64,000 bases of DNA from Bradyrhizobium sp. YR681. Lineage in GTDB: Bacteria > Pseudomonadota > Alphaproteobacteria > Rhizobiales > Xanthobacteraceae. The stretch lies in assembly GCF_000282615.1 (NCBI RefSeq), contig NZ_AKIY01000247.1, positions 17,458 to 81,457 on the forward strand. The letters run 5' to 3'. The position numbers and the translations under genes were made by a program. The notes under the pieces are model-generated. The model worked only from the letters and a program-made list of their open reading frames with translations, did no database searches and was not told the origin of the DNA. Of the stretch, positions 45,107 to 52,780 are shown piece by piece; position 1 is the first letter of the stretch, and the number at the start of each line of letters is the position of its first letter.

Positions 45107-45279
45107 TCGCGGATATGGCCGACAAACCCGAGCCAGATGGAATCGTCCTCACCGAGGCGCAGCAGAGAAGCCGCCGCCAGCGCTCCATTGCCATCGCCTG
45201 GGCGCTCGGCGTGCTCGTGGTGCTGTTCTTCGCCGTCACAATGGTCAAGGGACCGGCCGTTCTAGTCCGGCCGATGTAA
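45103..45279 (+). CDS. coxF: CoxF-like small membrane protein
   Basis: A 58-residue protein with a charged N-terminal half (VLTEAQQRSRRQRSIAIA) and one membrane segment (WALGVLVVLFFAVTMVKG). It lies between ctaB and ctaG in the place of the small CoxF proteins that accompany alphaproteobacterial aa3 operons. Its ATG overlaps the ctaB stop; a second in-frame ATG is at 45115. It ends five bases before the ctaG start. The family is assigned mainly by position and layout. Confidence 0.8.
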   Translation: MIADMADKPEPDGIVLTEAQQRSRRQRSIAIAWALGVLVVLFFAVTMVKGPAVLVRPM

Positions 45280-45284
45280 GGAAG

Positions 45285-45929
45285 ATGGATCGAGAGCCGA
45301 CCATATCGGGGGATCAGGGCCGGACGGTCACGAAAGGCCGCTCCAAGGGCCTCGGCCGCGATGTGCTGGTCGCCTCGATCTGCGGCGGCGTGGTCGCGCT
45401 GATGGTCGGCGCCTCCTATGCGGCGGTGCCGTTCTACAACTGGTTCTGCCGCGCCACCGGCTTCAACGGCACCACCCAGGTCGCGACCTCCGCGCCGGCC
45501 ACAGGGCCGATCGCGCGCAAGATCGCGGTGCGGTTCGATTCCAACGTGGCGCCCGGCCTGCCCTGGAAATTCGAGCCTGAGCAGAGCGAGATCGAGGTCA
45601 ATATCGGCCAGGTCGTGACGGTCTTCTACACCGTGACCAACCAGGCCGCGCGGACCACCTCGGGCCAGGCCGCCTACAACGTCGCGCCGCTGACGGTCGG
45701 GTCCTACTTCCAGAAGATCAACTGCTTCTGCTTCACCGAGCAGACCATGGCGCCCGGCGAGAAGCGCGAGATGCCGGTCGTGTTCTATGTCGACCCGTCG
45801 ATCGCCGACGACCACGAGAACGACGGGCTGAACACGATCACGCTGTCCTACACGTTCTATCCGGTGAAGGATCCGGTGGTGAAGCCGCTGGCATCGGGCG
45901 ACGACGACAAGCGCAAGGGAAATCTCTGA
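45285..45929 (+). CDS. ctaG: Cytochrome c oxidase assembly protein CtaG (Cox11)
   Basis: A 214-residue membrane-anchored copper chaperone that delivers copper to the CuB site of subunit I. One N-terminal membrane segment (LVASICGGVVALMVGASYAAV) is followed by a periplasmic domain with the copper-binding motif INCFCFTEQ and PVVFYVDPSI. The ATG at 45285 gives the family's usual N-terminus; the open frame reaches upstream across coxF. Confidence 0.96.
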   Translation: MDREPTISGDQGRTVTKGRSKGLGRDVLVASICGGVVALMVGASYAAVPFYNWFCRATGFNGTTQVATSAPATGPIARKIAVRFDSNVAPGLPWKFEPEQSEIEVNIGQVVTVFYTVTNQAARTTSGQAAYNVAPLTVGSYFQKINCFCFTEQTMAPGEKREMPVVFYVDPSIADDHENDGLNTITLSYTFYPVKDPVVKPLASGDDDKRKGNL

Positions 45930-46008
45930 TCCCGGGGCTCACGCGCAGGGGATCGGACACAAGGGGATAAGTGCCTGATAGGCACGGGATTGAGGAGCGA
46001 GACGGCAA

Positions 46009-46905
46009 ATGGCAACGGCGCACACCAAGCATCACGACTACCACCTGGTCGATCCCTCTCCGTGGCCGGTGGTCGGCTCCATCTCGGCGTTCATCATGGC
46101 GGTCGGCGCGATCACCTGGATGCACCACATGTTCTCGGCTGCGCCGATCATCTTCGGTGTCGGCACCGTCGGCGTGCTCTACACCATGGCGAGCTGGTGG
46201 GCCGACGTGATCAAGGAAGCCCAATACAAGGGCGACCACACCCGCGTCGTGCAGATCCATCACCGCTACGGCATGATCCTGTTCATCGCCTCCGAGGTGA
46301 TGTTCTTCGTGGCCTGGTTCTGGGCCTATTTCAACGCGGCGCTGTTCCCCGCCGACGCCGTCCACGCCACCCGCGACGCGGTGTTCGGCTGCGGTCTCGG
46401 CACCGCGGCCGGCGCCTGCTCCGTGCCGGGCACCTGGCCTCCCCACGGCATCGAGACCTTCGATCCCTGGCATCTGCCGCTGCTGAACACGCTGATCCTG
46501 CTCACGTCCGGCACCACCGTGACCTGGGCGCACCATGCGCTGCTCGAGAACGATCGTCAGGGTCTCAAGTACGGCCTGATCCTCACCGTCGTGCTCGGCG
46601 CGCTCTTCACCTGCGTGCAGGCCTACGAGTACAGCCACGCGGCATTCTCGTTCGGCGGCAACGTCTATGGCGCGACCTTCTTCATGGCAACGGGCTTCCA
46701 CGGTTTCCACGTGCTGGTCGGCACCATCTTCCTGCTGGTCTGCCTGTTCCGCGCCTATGCCGGCCACTTCACGCCGACCCAGCATCTCGGCTTCGAGTTC
46801 GCCGCCTGGTACTGGCACTTCGTCGACGTGGTCTGGCTGTTCCTGTTCCTGTGCATCTATGTGTGGGGACACGGCGCCGAGACCATGGCGCACGGCGCGC
46901 ACTGA
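46009..46905 (+). CDS. coxC: Cytochrome c oxidase subunit III
   Basis: A 298-residue seven-segment membrane protein. The family hallmarks are EVMFFVAWFWAYFNAAL near residue 95 with the conserved Glu, HHALLENDR, and the C-terminal GFHGFHVLVGTIFLLVC and AAWYWHFVDVVWLFLF. An AGGAG lies upstream of the ATG. A strong terminator at 46924 ends the operon, so the following DUF983 and surf1 genes need another promoter. Confidence 0.97.
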   Translation: MATAHTKHHDYHLVDPSPWPVVGSISAFIMAVGAITWMHHMFSAAPIIFGVGTVGVLYTMASWWADVIKEAQYKGDHTRVVQIHHRYGMILFIASEVMFFVAWFWAYFNAALFPADAVHATRDAVFGCGLGTAAGACSVPGTWPPHGIETFDPWHLPLLNTLILLTSGTTVTWAHHALLENDRQGLKYGLILTVVLGALFTCVQAYEYSHAAFSFGGNVYGATFFMATGFHGFHVLVGTIFLLVCLFRAYAGHFTPTQHLGFEFAAWYWHFVDVVWLFLFLCIYVWGHGAETMAHGAH

Positions 46906-46923
46906 GCAGCCTTGCCTCGATCA

Positions 46924-46951
46924 GAAAGGGCGGCCGCAAGGCCGCCCTTTC
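46924..46951. terminator. Intrinsic terminator after coxC
   Basis: A perfect 12-bp stem GAAAGGGCGGCC/GGCCGCCCTTTC with GCAA loop, followed by CGCTTTT. It is very like the pckA terminator at 12425-12452. Confidence 0.88.
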
Positions 46952-46983
46952 GCTTTTCCGCCGCCGGACGTCTTGGCGGAAAC

Positions 46984-47096
46984 CGTGCCAAGGCGTTTTC
47001 GAGCGAAGCAGATACCCGCTCGCGCCAAGAAAACGCGTCAAAACAAGAATCGAGCGCTTCGGTTCTGATTCAATCAGAACCGATAATGCTCTAGAG
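46984..47096. repeat. Intergenic repeat with AAAACGCGTC and CGGTTCTGATT...AATCAGAACCG
   Basis: The distal half has a perfect 11-bp inverted repeat CGGTTCTGATT/AATCAGAACCG, and the rest has the AAAACGCGTCAAAACAAGAA stretch found in a repeat widespread in Bradyrhizobium-type genomes. It lies between coxC and the DUF983 gene. Confidence 0.65.
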
Positions 47097-47105
47097 TCCG
47101 CCATC

Positions 47106-47507
47106 ATGACCGATACCCACGGCACATCCGGGCCCGAGACAACCGTCCTGCAAAGCGCGATGCGCGGGCTTGCGTGCAAATGCCCGCGCTGTGGCCAGGG
47201 TAAGCTCTATGCGGGCTTCCTCACGCTTGCTCCCTCTTGCGCGAAGTGCGGCCTCGACTACGCCTTCATCGATACCGGTGACGGCCCCGCGATCTTCATC
47301 ATCATGCTGGCCGGCGCGATCGTGGTCGGCTGCGCGCTCGTCGTCGAGGTCAAATACCAGCCGCCGTACTGGCTGCATGCGGTCCTCTGGCTGCCGTTGA
47401 TCCTCGCCACCACGCTGCTGCCACTGCGCTCCATGAAGTCGCTGCTGATCGCGCTGCAATTCCACCACAAGGCGGCGCCGGGCCGGCTGATCGACCGCCC
47501 GAAATGA
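47106..47507 (+). CDS. DUF983-family small membrane protein
   Basis: A 133-residue protein. The N-terminal part has two CxxC motifs (CKCPRCGQGKLYAGFL and SCAKCGLDY) that probably bind metal, followed by two membrane segments (PAIFIIMLAGAIVVGCALVV and LHAVLWLPLILATTLLPL). DUF983 proteins sit in aa3 oxidase loci of alphaproteobacteria and have no defined role. Its stop overlaps the surf1 start by four bases. Confidence 0.9.
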   Translation: MTDTHGTSGPETTVLQSAMRGLACKCPRCGQGKLYAGFLTLAPSCAKCGLDYAFIDTGDGPAIFIIMLAGAIVVGCALVVEVKYQPPYWLHAVLWLPLILATTLLPLRSMKSLLIALQFHHKAAPGRLIDRPK

Positions 47508-48256
47508 ACGAGACCGCGCGCAAGCCTCGCGTGGCCGGCTTCGCGCTGTTCACGCTGTTCCTGACTGCCGTCTTCGTCGCGCTCGGCCTCTGGCAATTGC
47601 AGCGCCGGACGGCCAAGCACGAGCTCGTCGCGGCGCTCACCGAGCGCCTTGCCGACGCGCCGATCGCGCTGCCGCCGCCTTCGCAATGGGCCGCGCTGAC
47701 CCCCGCGCGCGATGAATTCCGCCGCGTCAGCTTCACGGCGACCTACGCGACCCTCCCCGACGCGATGGTCTATTCGTCCGGCTCGGCCGTGCGCAAGGAC
47801 GCATCAGGCCCCGGCACCTGGGCGTTCCTGCCGGCACGGCTTCCGACCGGCGAGATCGTCGTGATCGATGCGGGCTTCGTCGAGAACACGATGCAGGACC
47901 GCAGCGTCGAGGATCGCGCGGTGAAAAAGCTCGTCACGGGCCAACCGGTCGCGCTGACCGGCTACCTTCGCTTTTCCGAGGCACCCGGCTGGATGACGCC
48001 GGCGGAGAACCGCGACAAGCGGCTCTGGTTCGTGCGCGATCATGGGGCAATCGCAAGCGTGCTTGGCTGGGGCGCTGTGGCGCCGTTCTACATCGATCTC
48101 GAACTGCCTTCCCCCGAAAACGGCATCCCGCGTCCGGGGCCGCTCGATGTGCATCTGAAAGACGATCATCTGCAATACGCCATCACCTGGTTCGCGCTCG
48201 CAGGCGCGGTGCTGATCGCCTTCGGCGTCTGGGTGAGGGGACGGCGTTCGAGCTGA
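47504..48256 (+). CDS. SURF1-family oxidase assembly protein
   Basis: A 250-residue inner-membrane protein with one segment at each end (FALFTLFLTAVFVALGLWQL and YAITWFALAGAVLIAFGVW) and a periplasmic loop in between, as in Surf1/Shy1, which helps to insert heme a into subunit I. The N-terminal GLWQLQRR motif is the family hallmark. It is translationally coupled to the DUF983 gene. Confidence 0.95.
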   Translation: MNETARKPRVAGFALFTLFLTAVFVALGLWQLQRRTAKHELVAALTERLADAPIALPPPSQWAALTPARDEFRRVSFTATYATLPDAMVYSSGSAVRKDASGPGTWAFLPARLPTGEIVVIDAGFVENTMQDRSVEDRAVKKLVTGQPVALTGYLRFSEAPGWMTPAENRDKRLWFVRDHGAIASVLGWGAVAPFYIDLELPSPENGIPRPGPLDVHLKDDHLQYAITWFALAGAVLIAFGVWVRGRRSS

Positions 48257-48371
48257 GTTATCCGTAGGTTCCCGGGCGGAACCCGGTATCGCCCGGACTT
48301 TATTATTCAGCGCATATTCACGAGGGTGAACTTAAGCCGCAGGCAAATTTTGCGGCGTTGAGGATTCTGGC

Positions 48372-48740
48372 GTGAGCGATTTTGATCAGATGGGAATTGT
48401 CGTCGACTGGGTGGACGCCTGCCGGAAGGGCGATCTTGCGACCCTGCTCGACCTCTATGCCGACGACGCCGAAGTCGAATGCACATGCAACGGCACCCAC
48501 TTCTCCTATCGCGGACGTCGCGAGCTCGAAACCTATTGGGGCCCGCGGCTCAGTGCATTCTCGACCGCCGGCTTCGGTCTCGAGGAGATCAATCCGGTCG
48601 CGAACGGCGTCGATCTCGAATATTCCGTCGCGGGCTCGCTGCGCATTCACGCCTCGTTTCGCTTCAGTGCGGAAGGCAAGATCTACAGCACCCTGTGCAT
48701 GCCATCTCGGCAGAACCCTCACGACGGCTGCGCGTGCTAG
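48372..48740 (+). CDS. NTF2/SnoaL-like protein
   Basis: A 122-residue single-domain protein with the NTF2-like pattern VDACRKGDLATLLDLYADDAEVECTCNG and a following beta sheet. Cysteines CTC near the middle and CAC at the C-terminus are notable. No function can be assigned. It lies 115 bases after surf1 and its end meets the end of the convergent sensor kinase gene, with only two bases between. Confidence 0.8.
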   Translation: MSDFDQMGIVVDWVDACRKGDLATLLDLYADDAEVECTCNGTHFSYRGRRELETYWGPRLSAFSTAGFGLEEINPVANGVDLEYSVAGSLRIHASFRFSAEGKIYSTLCMPSRQNPHDGCAC

Positions 48741-48742
48741 CG

Positions 48743-50098
48743 TCACGCCGGCGCGTCGCGCGTCACCTCCACCGGCAGGCGGCAGCGCACATAGGTACGG
48801 TCATCCGCGCGCAGCAATGACAGCGATCCGCTGAGCGCGCGCACGCGTTCATGCATTCCGGTCAGGCCCCGGCCGAAGACGTTGCCCTCGGCAAAGCCGC
48901 CACCATCGTCGGAAATCTCGATGGCGAGCGCGTCACTGGCAACTGTCGCCTGCACATCGGCATTGCTCGCCCCGGCATGGCGCAGCACATTGGTCAGCGC
49001 CTCCTGGATCACGCGATAGACGGTCTGGGCCAGCGGTCCGTCGATTGCGTTCAGATCAGGATCGATCGCGGCCGTCAGGCCGATATGCGGCGCCTGCTTG
49101 CGAAAGTTCCGGAGCAGCGTCTGCACGCTTGTCTCCAGCCCCAATTCCTCGATGTAGAGCGGCCGCAGCCGGTCGAGGATGCGGCGGTTGGTCTGCTGGA
49201 GCGCCTCGACCGATTGCAGTACATCCTCTGCCGAATTGCCGAGATTTCCCACCGGCGCTGAAGCTCCGATCAACGCGATCGTGCCGGCGCGGATGCTGAA
49301 CAGCAGCGGACCCAGCTCGTCATGCAGCTCGCGGGCGAGATCGCGCCGCTCGTCGTCCTGGAGCGAGACCAGGCGGTGCAGGAGGTCGCGATTGTCCTGG
49401 CTCAATTGCGCGAGCGTCGTCGCCAGCGCGTTGGCCTCCTCGCAGCTCTGCCGGATTTCCGGCGGCCCCCCGACCGGGATCGGCGCGGTATAATCGCCAC
49501 GGCGCATCCGCGTGAGCCCTTCGCCGAGATCGTGCAGCGGACGCAGAGCCGATCCCGCGAAGGCATAGGCGATCGTGCCGGTGATCGTCATCAGCACGAC
49601 GACCAGGCCGGTCAGTGCGAGGAAGCCGATCCATTTCTCGAACAGGTCGGCCGACAGGTCCGGCACGAAGACGAGATCGCCCACATGCCTGCCCTCGATG
49701 ACCACCGGGGAGGCAACCTCCATGTCCGGTATGGTCAGGAGGCTGATGAACCATTGCGGAACCGCCTGAAGTCCACGCATGCCGTCCCGCGGGGACGGAG
49801 CAGGACCCGATTCGATGGAGCGGAATCGAATATCGGAGGAGGCGTCCAGGGACCGGACAAATGCGTCGAGCGTCTTCTGCGGATTGTCCGAGGCGCGCAG
49901 GGTGTTGTTGAGCGCTACGGCGATCGACTTGGTCGAACGTCGAGCAGGCTCGTTCTCCTCGGCCAGCTGAACGGTTGCAAAAACCTGCAGCAATATGCCG
50001 CCCAGTATCAGCGCCGCGAGGAAGCTGACGCCGAGCGGGAGAAACAGTTGCGTCCTGAAGGGGAGCCGTTGCCACATTAGGTCAATTCTAACGCGCAT
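48743..50098 (-). CDS. Sensor histidine kinase, NarX/HisKA_3 type
   Basis: A 451-residue membrane sensor. One segment at residues about 14-34 (FLPLGVSFLAALILGGILL), a periplasmic part of about 125 residues, a second segment near 160-185 (FLALTGLVVVLMTITGTIAYAFA), a HAMP domain, then the HisKA_3 dimerisation motif with His259 in LARELHDELGPLLFSIRAG, and an ATPase domain with ISDDGGGFAEGNVFGRGLTGMHERV. It belongs to the family that partners with NarL/LuxR-type regulators, so the divergent gene at 50164 is its likely partner. The ligand is unknown. A second in-frame ATG is at 50077. Confidence 0.92.
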   Translation of the reverse strand: MRVRIDLMWQRLPFRTQLFLPLGVSFLAALILGGILLQVFATVQLAEENEPARRSTKSIAVALNNTLRASDNPQKTLDAFVRSLDASSDIRFRSIESGPAPSPRDGMRGLQAVPQWFISLLTIPDMEVASPVVIEGRHVGDLVFVPDLSADLFEKWIGFLALTGLVVVLMTITGTIAYAFAGSALRPLHDLGEGLTRMRRGDYTAPIPVGGPPEIRQSCEEANALATTLAQLSQDNRDLLHRLVSLQDDERRDLARELHDELGPLLFSIRAGTIALIGASAPVGNLGNSAEDVLQSVEALQQTNRRILDRLRPLYIEELGLETSVQTLLRNFRKQAPHIGLTAAIDPDLNAIDGPLAQTVYRVIQEALTNVLRHAGASNADVQATVASDALAIEISDDGGGFAEGNVFGRGLTGMHERVRALSGSLSLLRADDRTYVRCRLPVEVTRDAPA

Positions 50099-50163
50099 TG
50101 GCGTGATTTTCTCTTTCCATTTGTTCCCGCCGGTCTATGAGTCGAAAAACAAGAGAGCGCGCG

Positions 50164-50808
50164 ATGCAAGATACCGCCAAGCCGGCGACCAGGGTCCTGA
50201 TCGTCGACGACCATCCCGTAGTGCTGTCAGGGTGCCGCACCCTTTTCGCATCCGACCATTCGATCCGCATCGACGAGGCGACGGATGCCAAATCCGGGCA
50301 TCGCGCCTATATCAGCAAGCGGCCCGACGTCACCGTGATCGACATCAGCCTGCCCGACGTTTCCGGCTTCGAGCTGATGCGGCGGATCCGCAAGGACGAT
50401 CCCGACGCCAAGATCATCATGTTCAGCATGAACGACGATCCGGCCTTCGTGGTGCGCGCGGTCGAGCTCGGCGCGCAGGGCTACGTCTCCAAGGGCGACG
50501 ATCCCCGGATCCTGCTGAAGGCGGTGCGCAAGGTGGTTGCTGGTGACAATTTCATCTCGCCGCAGCTCGCGGAAGCCGTGACGTTCTCCGGCGCGGCCAT
50601 CAAGGCCAATCCGGCCTCGCAGATGACGCCGCGGGAGCTCGAAATTCTCCGCCTGCTCGGACGCGGCGACAAGATCGTCGAGGTCGCCGAGGCGCTCGGC
50701 ATTTCCTACAAGACGGTCGCCAACACCACGTCCCTGCTCAAGCAGAAGCTGGGCGCCAAGAACCATTCCGACCTGATCCGGATCGCAGTGGAAATCGGGA
50801 TGAACTGA
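50164..50808 (+). CDS. LuxR/NarL-family response regulator
   Basis: A 214-residue regulator. Receiver domain with DD at 15-16 and Asp60 in TVIDISLPDVSG; the C-terminal LuxR helix-turn-helix reads TPRELEILRLLGRGDKIVEVAEALGISYKTVAN with the recognition helix following. I prefer the ATG at 50164, with AGAG upstream; an earlier ATG at 50137 adds nine residues. It is divergent from its likely partner kinase, with 65 bases between the starts. Confidence 0.92.
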   Translation: MQDTAKPATRVLIVDDHPVVLSGCRTLFASDHSIRIDEATDAKSGHRAYISKRPDVTVIDISLPDVSGFELMRRIRKDDPDAKIIMFSMNDDPAFVVRAVELGAQGYVSKGDDPRILLKAVRKVVAGDNFISPQLAEAVTFSGAAIKANPASQMTPRELEILRLLGRGDKIVEVAEALGISYKTVANTTSLLKQKLGAKNHSDLIRIAVEIGMN

Positions 50809-51043
50809 CGTGCCGCGCGCGACCGAACCGGCTGCTCCAGGATGCAGCGGGTTCGGTCGGCGGATCGGCGCCTCCCGTCCGCCGGGCAATGCGTGGACGA
50901 CGGCTGACACCATCCGCCGACACAATGGATCGGCAGGGCACTCGTTCCCGGAGCCGGCCCTTACATCGGGAAAAAAGGGTAATTCGGGTGAAGTTCGACC
51001 CGGGATACGTGGATGGAGTAACTGAAGCGTCCCGGGAAAAACA

Positions 51044-51069
51044 GGAACATTTGTCGGCGCGCGCGGTTT
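51044..51069 (+). promoter_or_regulatory. Candidate sigma-EcfG (general stress) promoter
   Basis: GGAAC at 51044-51048 and GTT at 51066-51068 with a 17-base spacer fit the GGAAC-N16/17-GTT pattern of alphaproteobacterial EcfG promoters. It points toward the terminator at 51184. Short motifs can arise by chance. Confidence 0.4.
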
Positions 51070-51075
51070 TGGTTC

Positions 51076-51214
51076 TTGACGATCTGATGACAGGCGACGA
51101 AAGCTTGCACCGATAGTTTTAGCGGGCAGGCGCCCCGACGAGCCAAACCGGTCTGCACATATCAACGACAGACCTTCCAAGAGAAAGGGCTGCGGCATCG
51201 CCGCAGCCCTTTTT
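51076..51214 (+). ncRNA. Candidate small RNA upstream of thrC
   Basis: If the promoter at 51044-51069 is real, the transcript would start near 51076 and end at the strong terminator at 51184-51214, giving about 135 nucleotides. The only open frame inside is nine codons (from the ATG near 51087), so it is more likely non-coding. I do not recognise an Rfam family. Confidence 0.4.
51184..51214 (+). terminator. Intrinsic terminator upstream of thrC
   Basis: A 13-bp stem AAAGGGCTGCGGC/GCCGCAGCCCTTT with an ATC loop, followed by T residues. It is 370 bases past the response regulator gene, so something between that gene and this point is probably transcribed. Confidence 0.9.
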
Positions 51215-51351
51215 CGTTGCGGAGGGGGCTGGCGGGAAGCGGTTTCCCGATGCCGCAAAACACTTTATGGTGGCCCGAAGCCTCTGGCTGTTGACAAGTA
51301 ATTTCGTAAAATCAAAGGCTTACGGATCTGGCTCAGGCTCGGCCGGCCTTT

Positions 51352-51357
51352 GGAGGG
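51352..51357 (+). promoter_or_regulatory. Ribosome binding site supporting a TTG start for thrC
   Basis: GGAGGG lies a few bases before TTG at 51362. No ATG or GTG is available at the family's usual N-terminus, so this site supports the TTG start. Confidence 0.7.
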
Positions 51358-51361
51358 CAGT

Positions 51362-52780
51362 TTGACTCGTTATATCTCCACCCGGGGCGAGGCCCCTGAA
51401 CTCGGTTTCTGCGACGTGATGCTGACCGGGCTCGCCCGTGACGGCGGCCTGTATGTGCCGGCAACATGGCCGCAGCTTTCGGCCGAGACCATCGCCGGCT
51501 TCTTCGGCCGCCCCTATTGGGAAGTCGCCGTCGACGTGATCCGTCCCTTCGCCGGCGGCGAGATTTCGGACGCCGAGCTCGGCCGCATGGCCAACGAGGC
51601 CTATGCCACCTTCCGCCATCCCGCGGTGGTGCCGCTGCGCCAGATGTCGCCGCACCAGTTCGTGCTGGAGCTGTTCCACGGTCCGACGCTCGCCTTCAAG
51701 GACGTGGCGATGCAGCTGATCTCGCGGCTGATGGACCACGTGCTCGCCAAGCGCGGCCAGCGCACCACCATCGTGGTCGCGACGTCGGGCGATACCGGCG
51801 GCGCGGCAGTCGATGCGTTTGCCGGGCTCGAAAATGTCGATCTGATCGTGCTGTTTCCGCACGGCCGCATCTCGGACGTGCAGCGGCGCATGATGACGAC
51901 GACGGGCGCAGCCAATGTCCACGCGCTCGCCATCGAAGGCAATTTCGACGACTGCCAGGCGCTCGTGAAGGGCATGTTCAACAACCATCGCTTCCGCGAT
52001 GCGACCTCGCTCTCCGGCGTCAACTCCATCAACTGGGCGCGCATCGTCGCCCAGGTGGTCTACTATTTCACCTCCGCCGTTGCCGCCGGTGCGCCGGCGC
52101 GCGCGGTGGATTTCGTGGTGCCGACCGGTAATTTCGGCGACATCTTTGCCGGCTATGTCGCCAAGCGCATGGGGCTGCCGGTGCGCACGCTGCGCATCGC
52201 CGCCAACGTCAACGACATCCTCGCCCGCACGCTGAAGAGCGGCATCTACGAGGTGCGCGAGGTGCATGCCACCGCGTCGCCGTCGATGGACATCCAGATC
52301 TCCTCGAATTTCGAGCGGCTGCTGTTCGAGGCCGGCAAGCGCGATGCGGCGGGCGTGCGCCGTCTGATGGACTCCCTGAAGCAGTCCGGGCGCTTCGTGC
52401 TGCCCGACGCGACGCTCGCCGCGATCCGCGAGGAGTTCGACGCCGGGCGCGCCGACGAGACCGAGACCGCGGCTGCGATCCGCGCCGCCTGGCGCGAGGC
52501 TGGCGAGCTGGTCGATCCCCATACCGCGGTGGCGCTCGCGGTCGCCGACCGCGACACCACCGACACCACGGTGCCCAGCATCGTGCTCTCGACCGCGCAT
52601 CCCGCCAAATTCCCCGACGCCGTCGAGGCCGCCTGCGGCCAGCGGCCGCAATTGCCGGCATGGCTCGATGGTCTCATGACCAAATCCGAACACATGAAGG
52701 TGATGAAGAACGATCAGGGCGAGATCGAGCGGTTCGTGCTGTCGGTCAGCCGCGCCGCGAAACAGGGAGTTGCCGGATGA
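51362..52780 (+). CDS. thrC: Threonine synthase
   Basis: A 472-residue pyridoxal-phosphate enzyme that converts O-phosphohomoserine to threonine. The N-terminal YISTRGEAPELGFCDVMLTG is typical of class II bacterial enzymes, and the PLP lysine is Lys113 in GPTLAFKDVAMQ; the phosphate-binding loop is VATSGDTGGAAVDAF. It starts with TTG and overlaps the following M16 peptidase gene by four bases. Confidence 0.96.
   Translation: MTRYISTRGEAPELGFCDVMLTGLARDGGLYVPATWPQLSAETIAGFFGRPYWEVAVDVIRPFAGGEISDAELGRMANEAYATFRHPAVVPLRQMSPHQFVLELFHGPTLAFKDVAMQLISRLMDHVLAKRGQRTTIVVATSGDTGGAAVDAFAGLENVDLIVLFPHGRISDVQRRMMTTTGAANVHALAIEGNFDDCQALVKGMFNNHRFRDATSLSGVNSINWARIVAQVVYYFTSAVAAGAPARAVDFVVPTGNFGDIFAGYVAKRMGLPVRTLRIAANVNDILARTLKSGIYEVREVHATASPSMDIQISSNFERLLFEAGKRDAAGVRRLMDSLKQSGRFVLPDATLAAIREEFDAGRADETETAAAIRAAWREAGELVDPHTAVALAVADRDTTDTTVPSIVLSTAHPAKFPDAVEAACGQRPQLPAWLDGLMTKSEHMKVMKNDQGEIERFVLSVSRAAKQGVAG

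Larger units (their letters stand above)
50809..51361. other. Long intergenic region before thrC
   Basis: 553 bases without a supported protein gene. It holds a candidate stress-sigma promoter at 51044-51069, a candidate small RNA ending in the terminator at 51184-51214, and the thrC leader. Confidence 0.6.
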
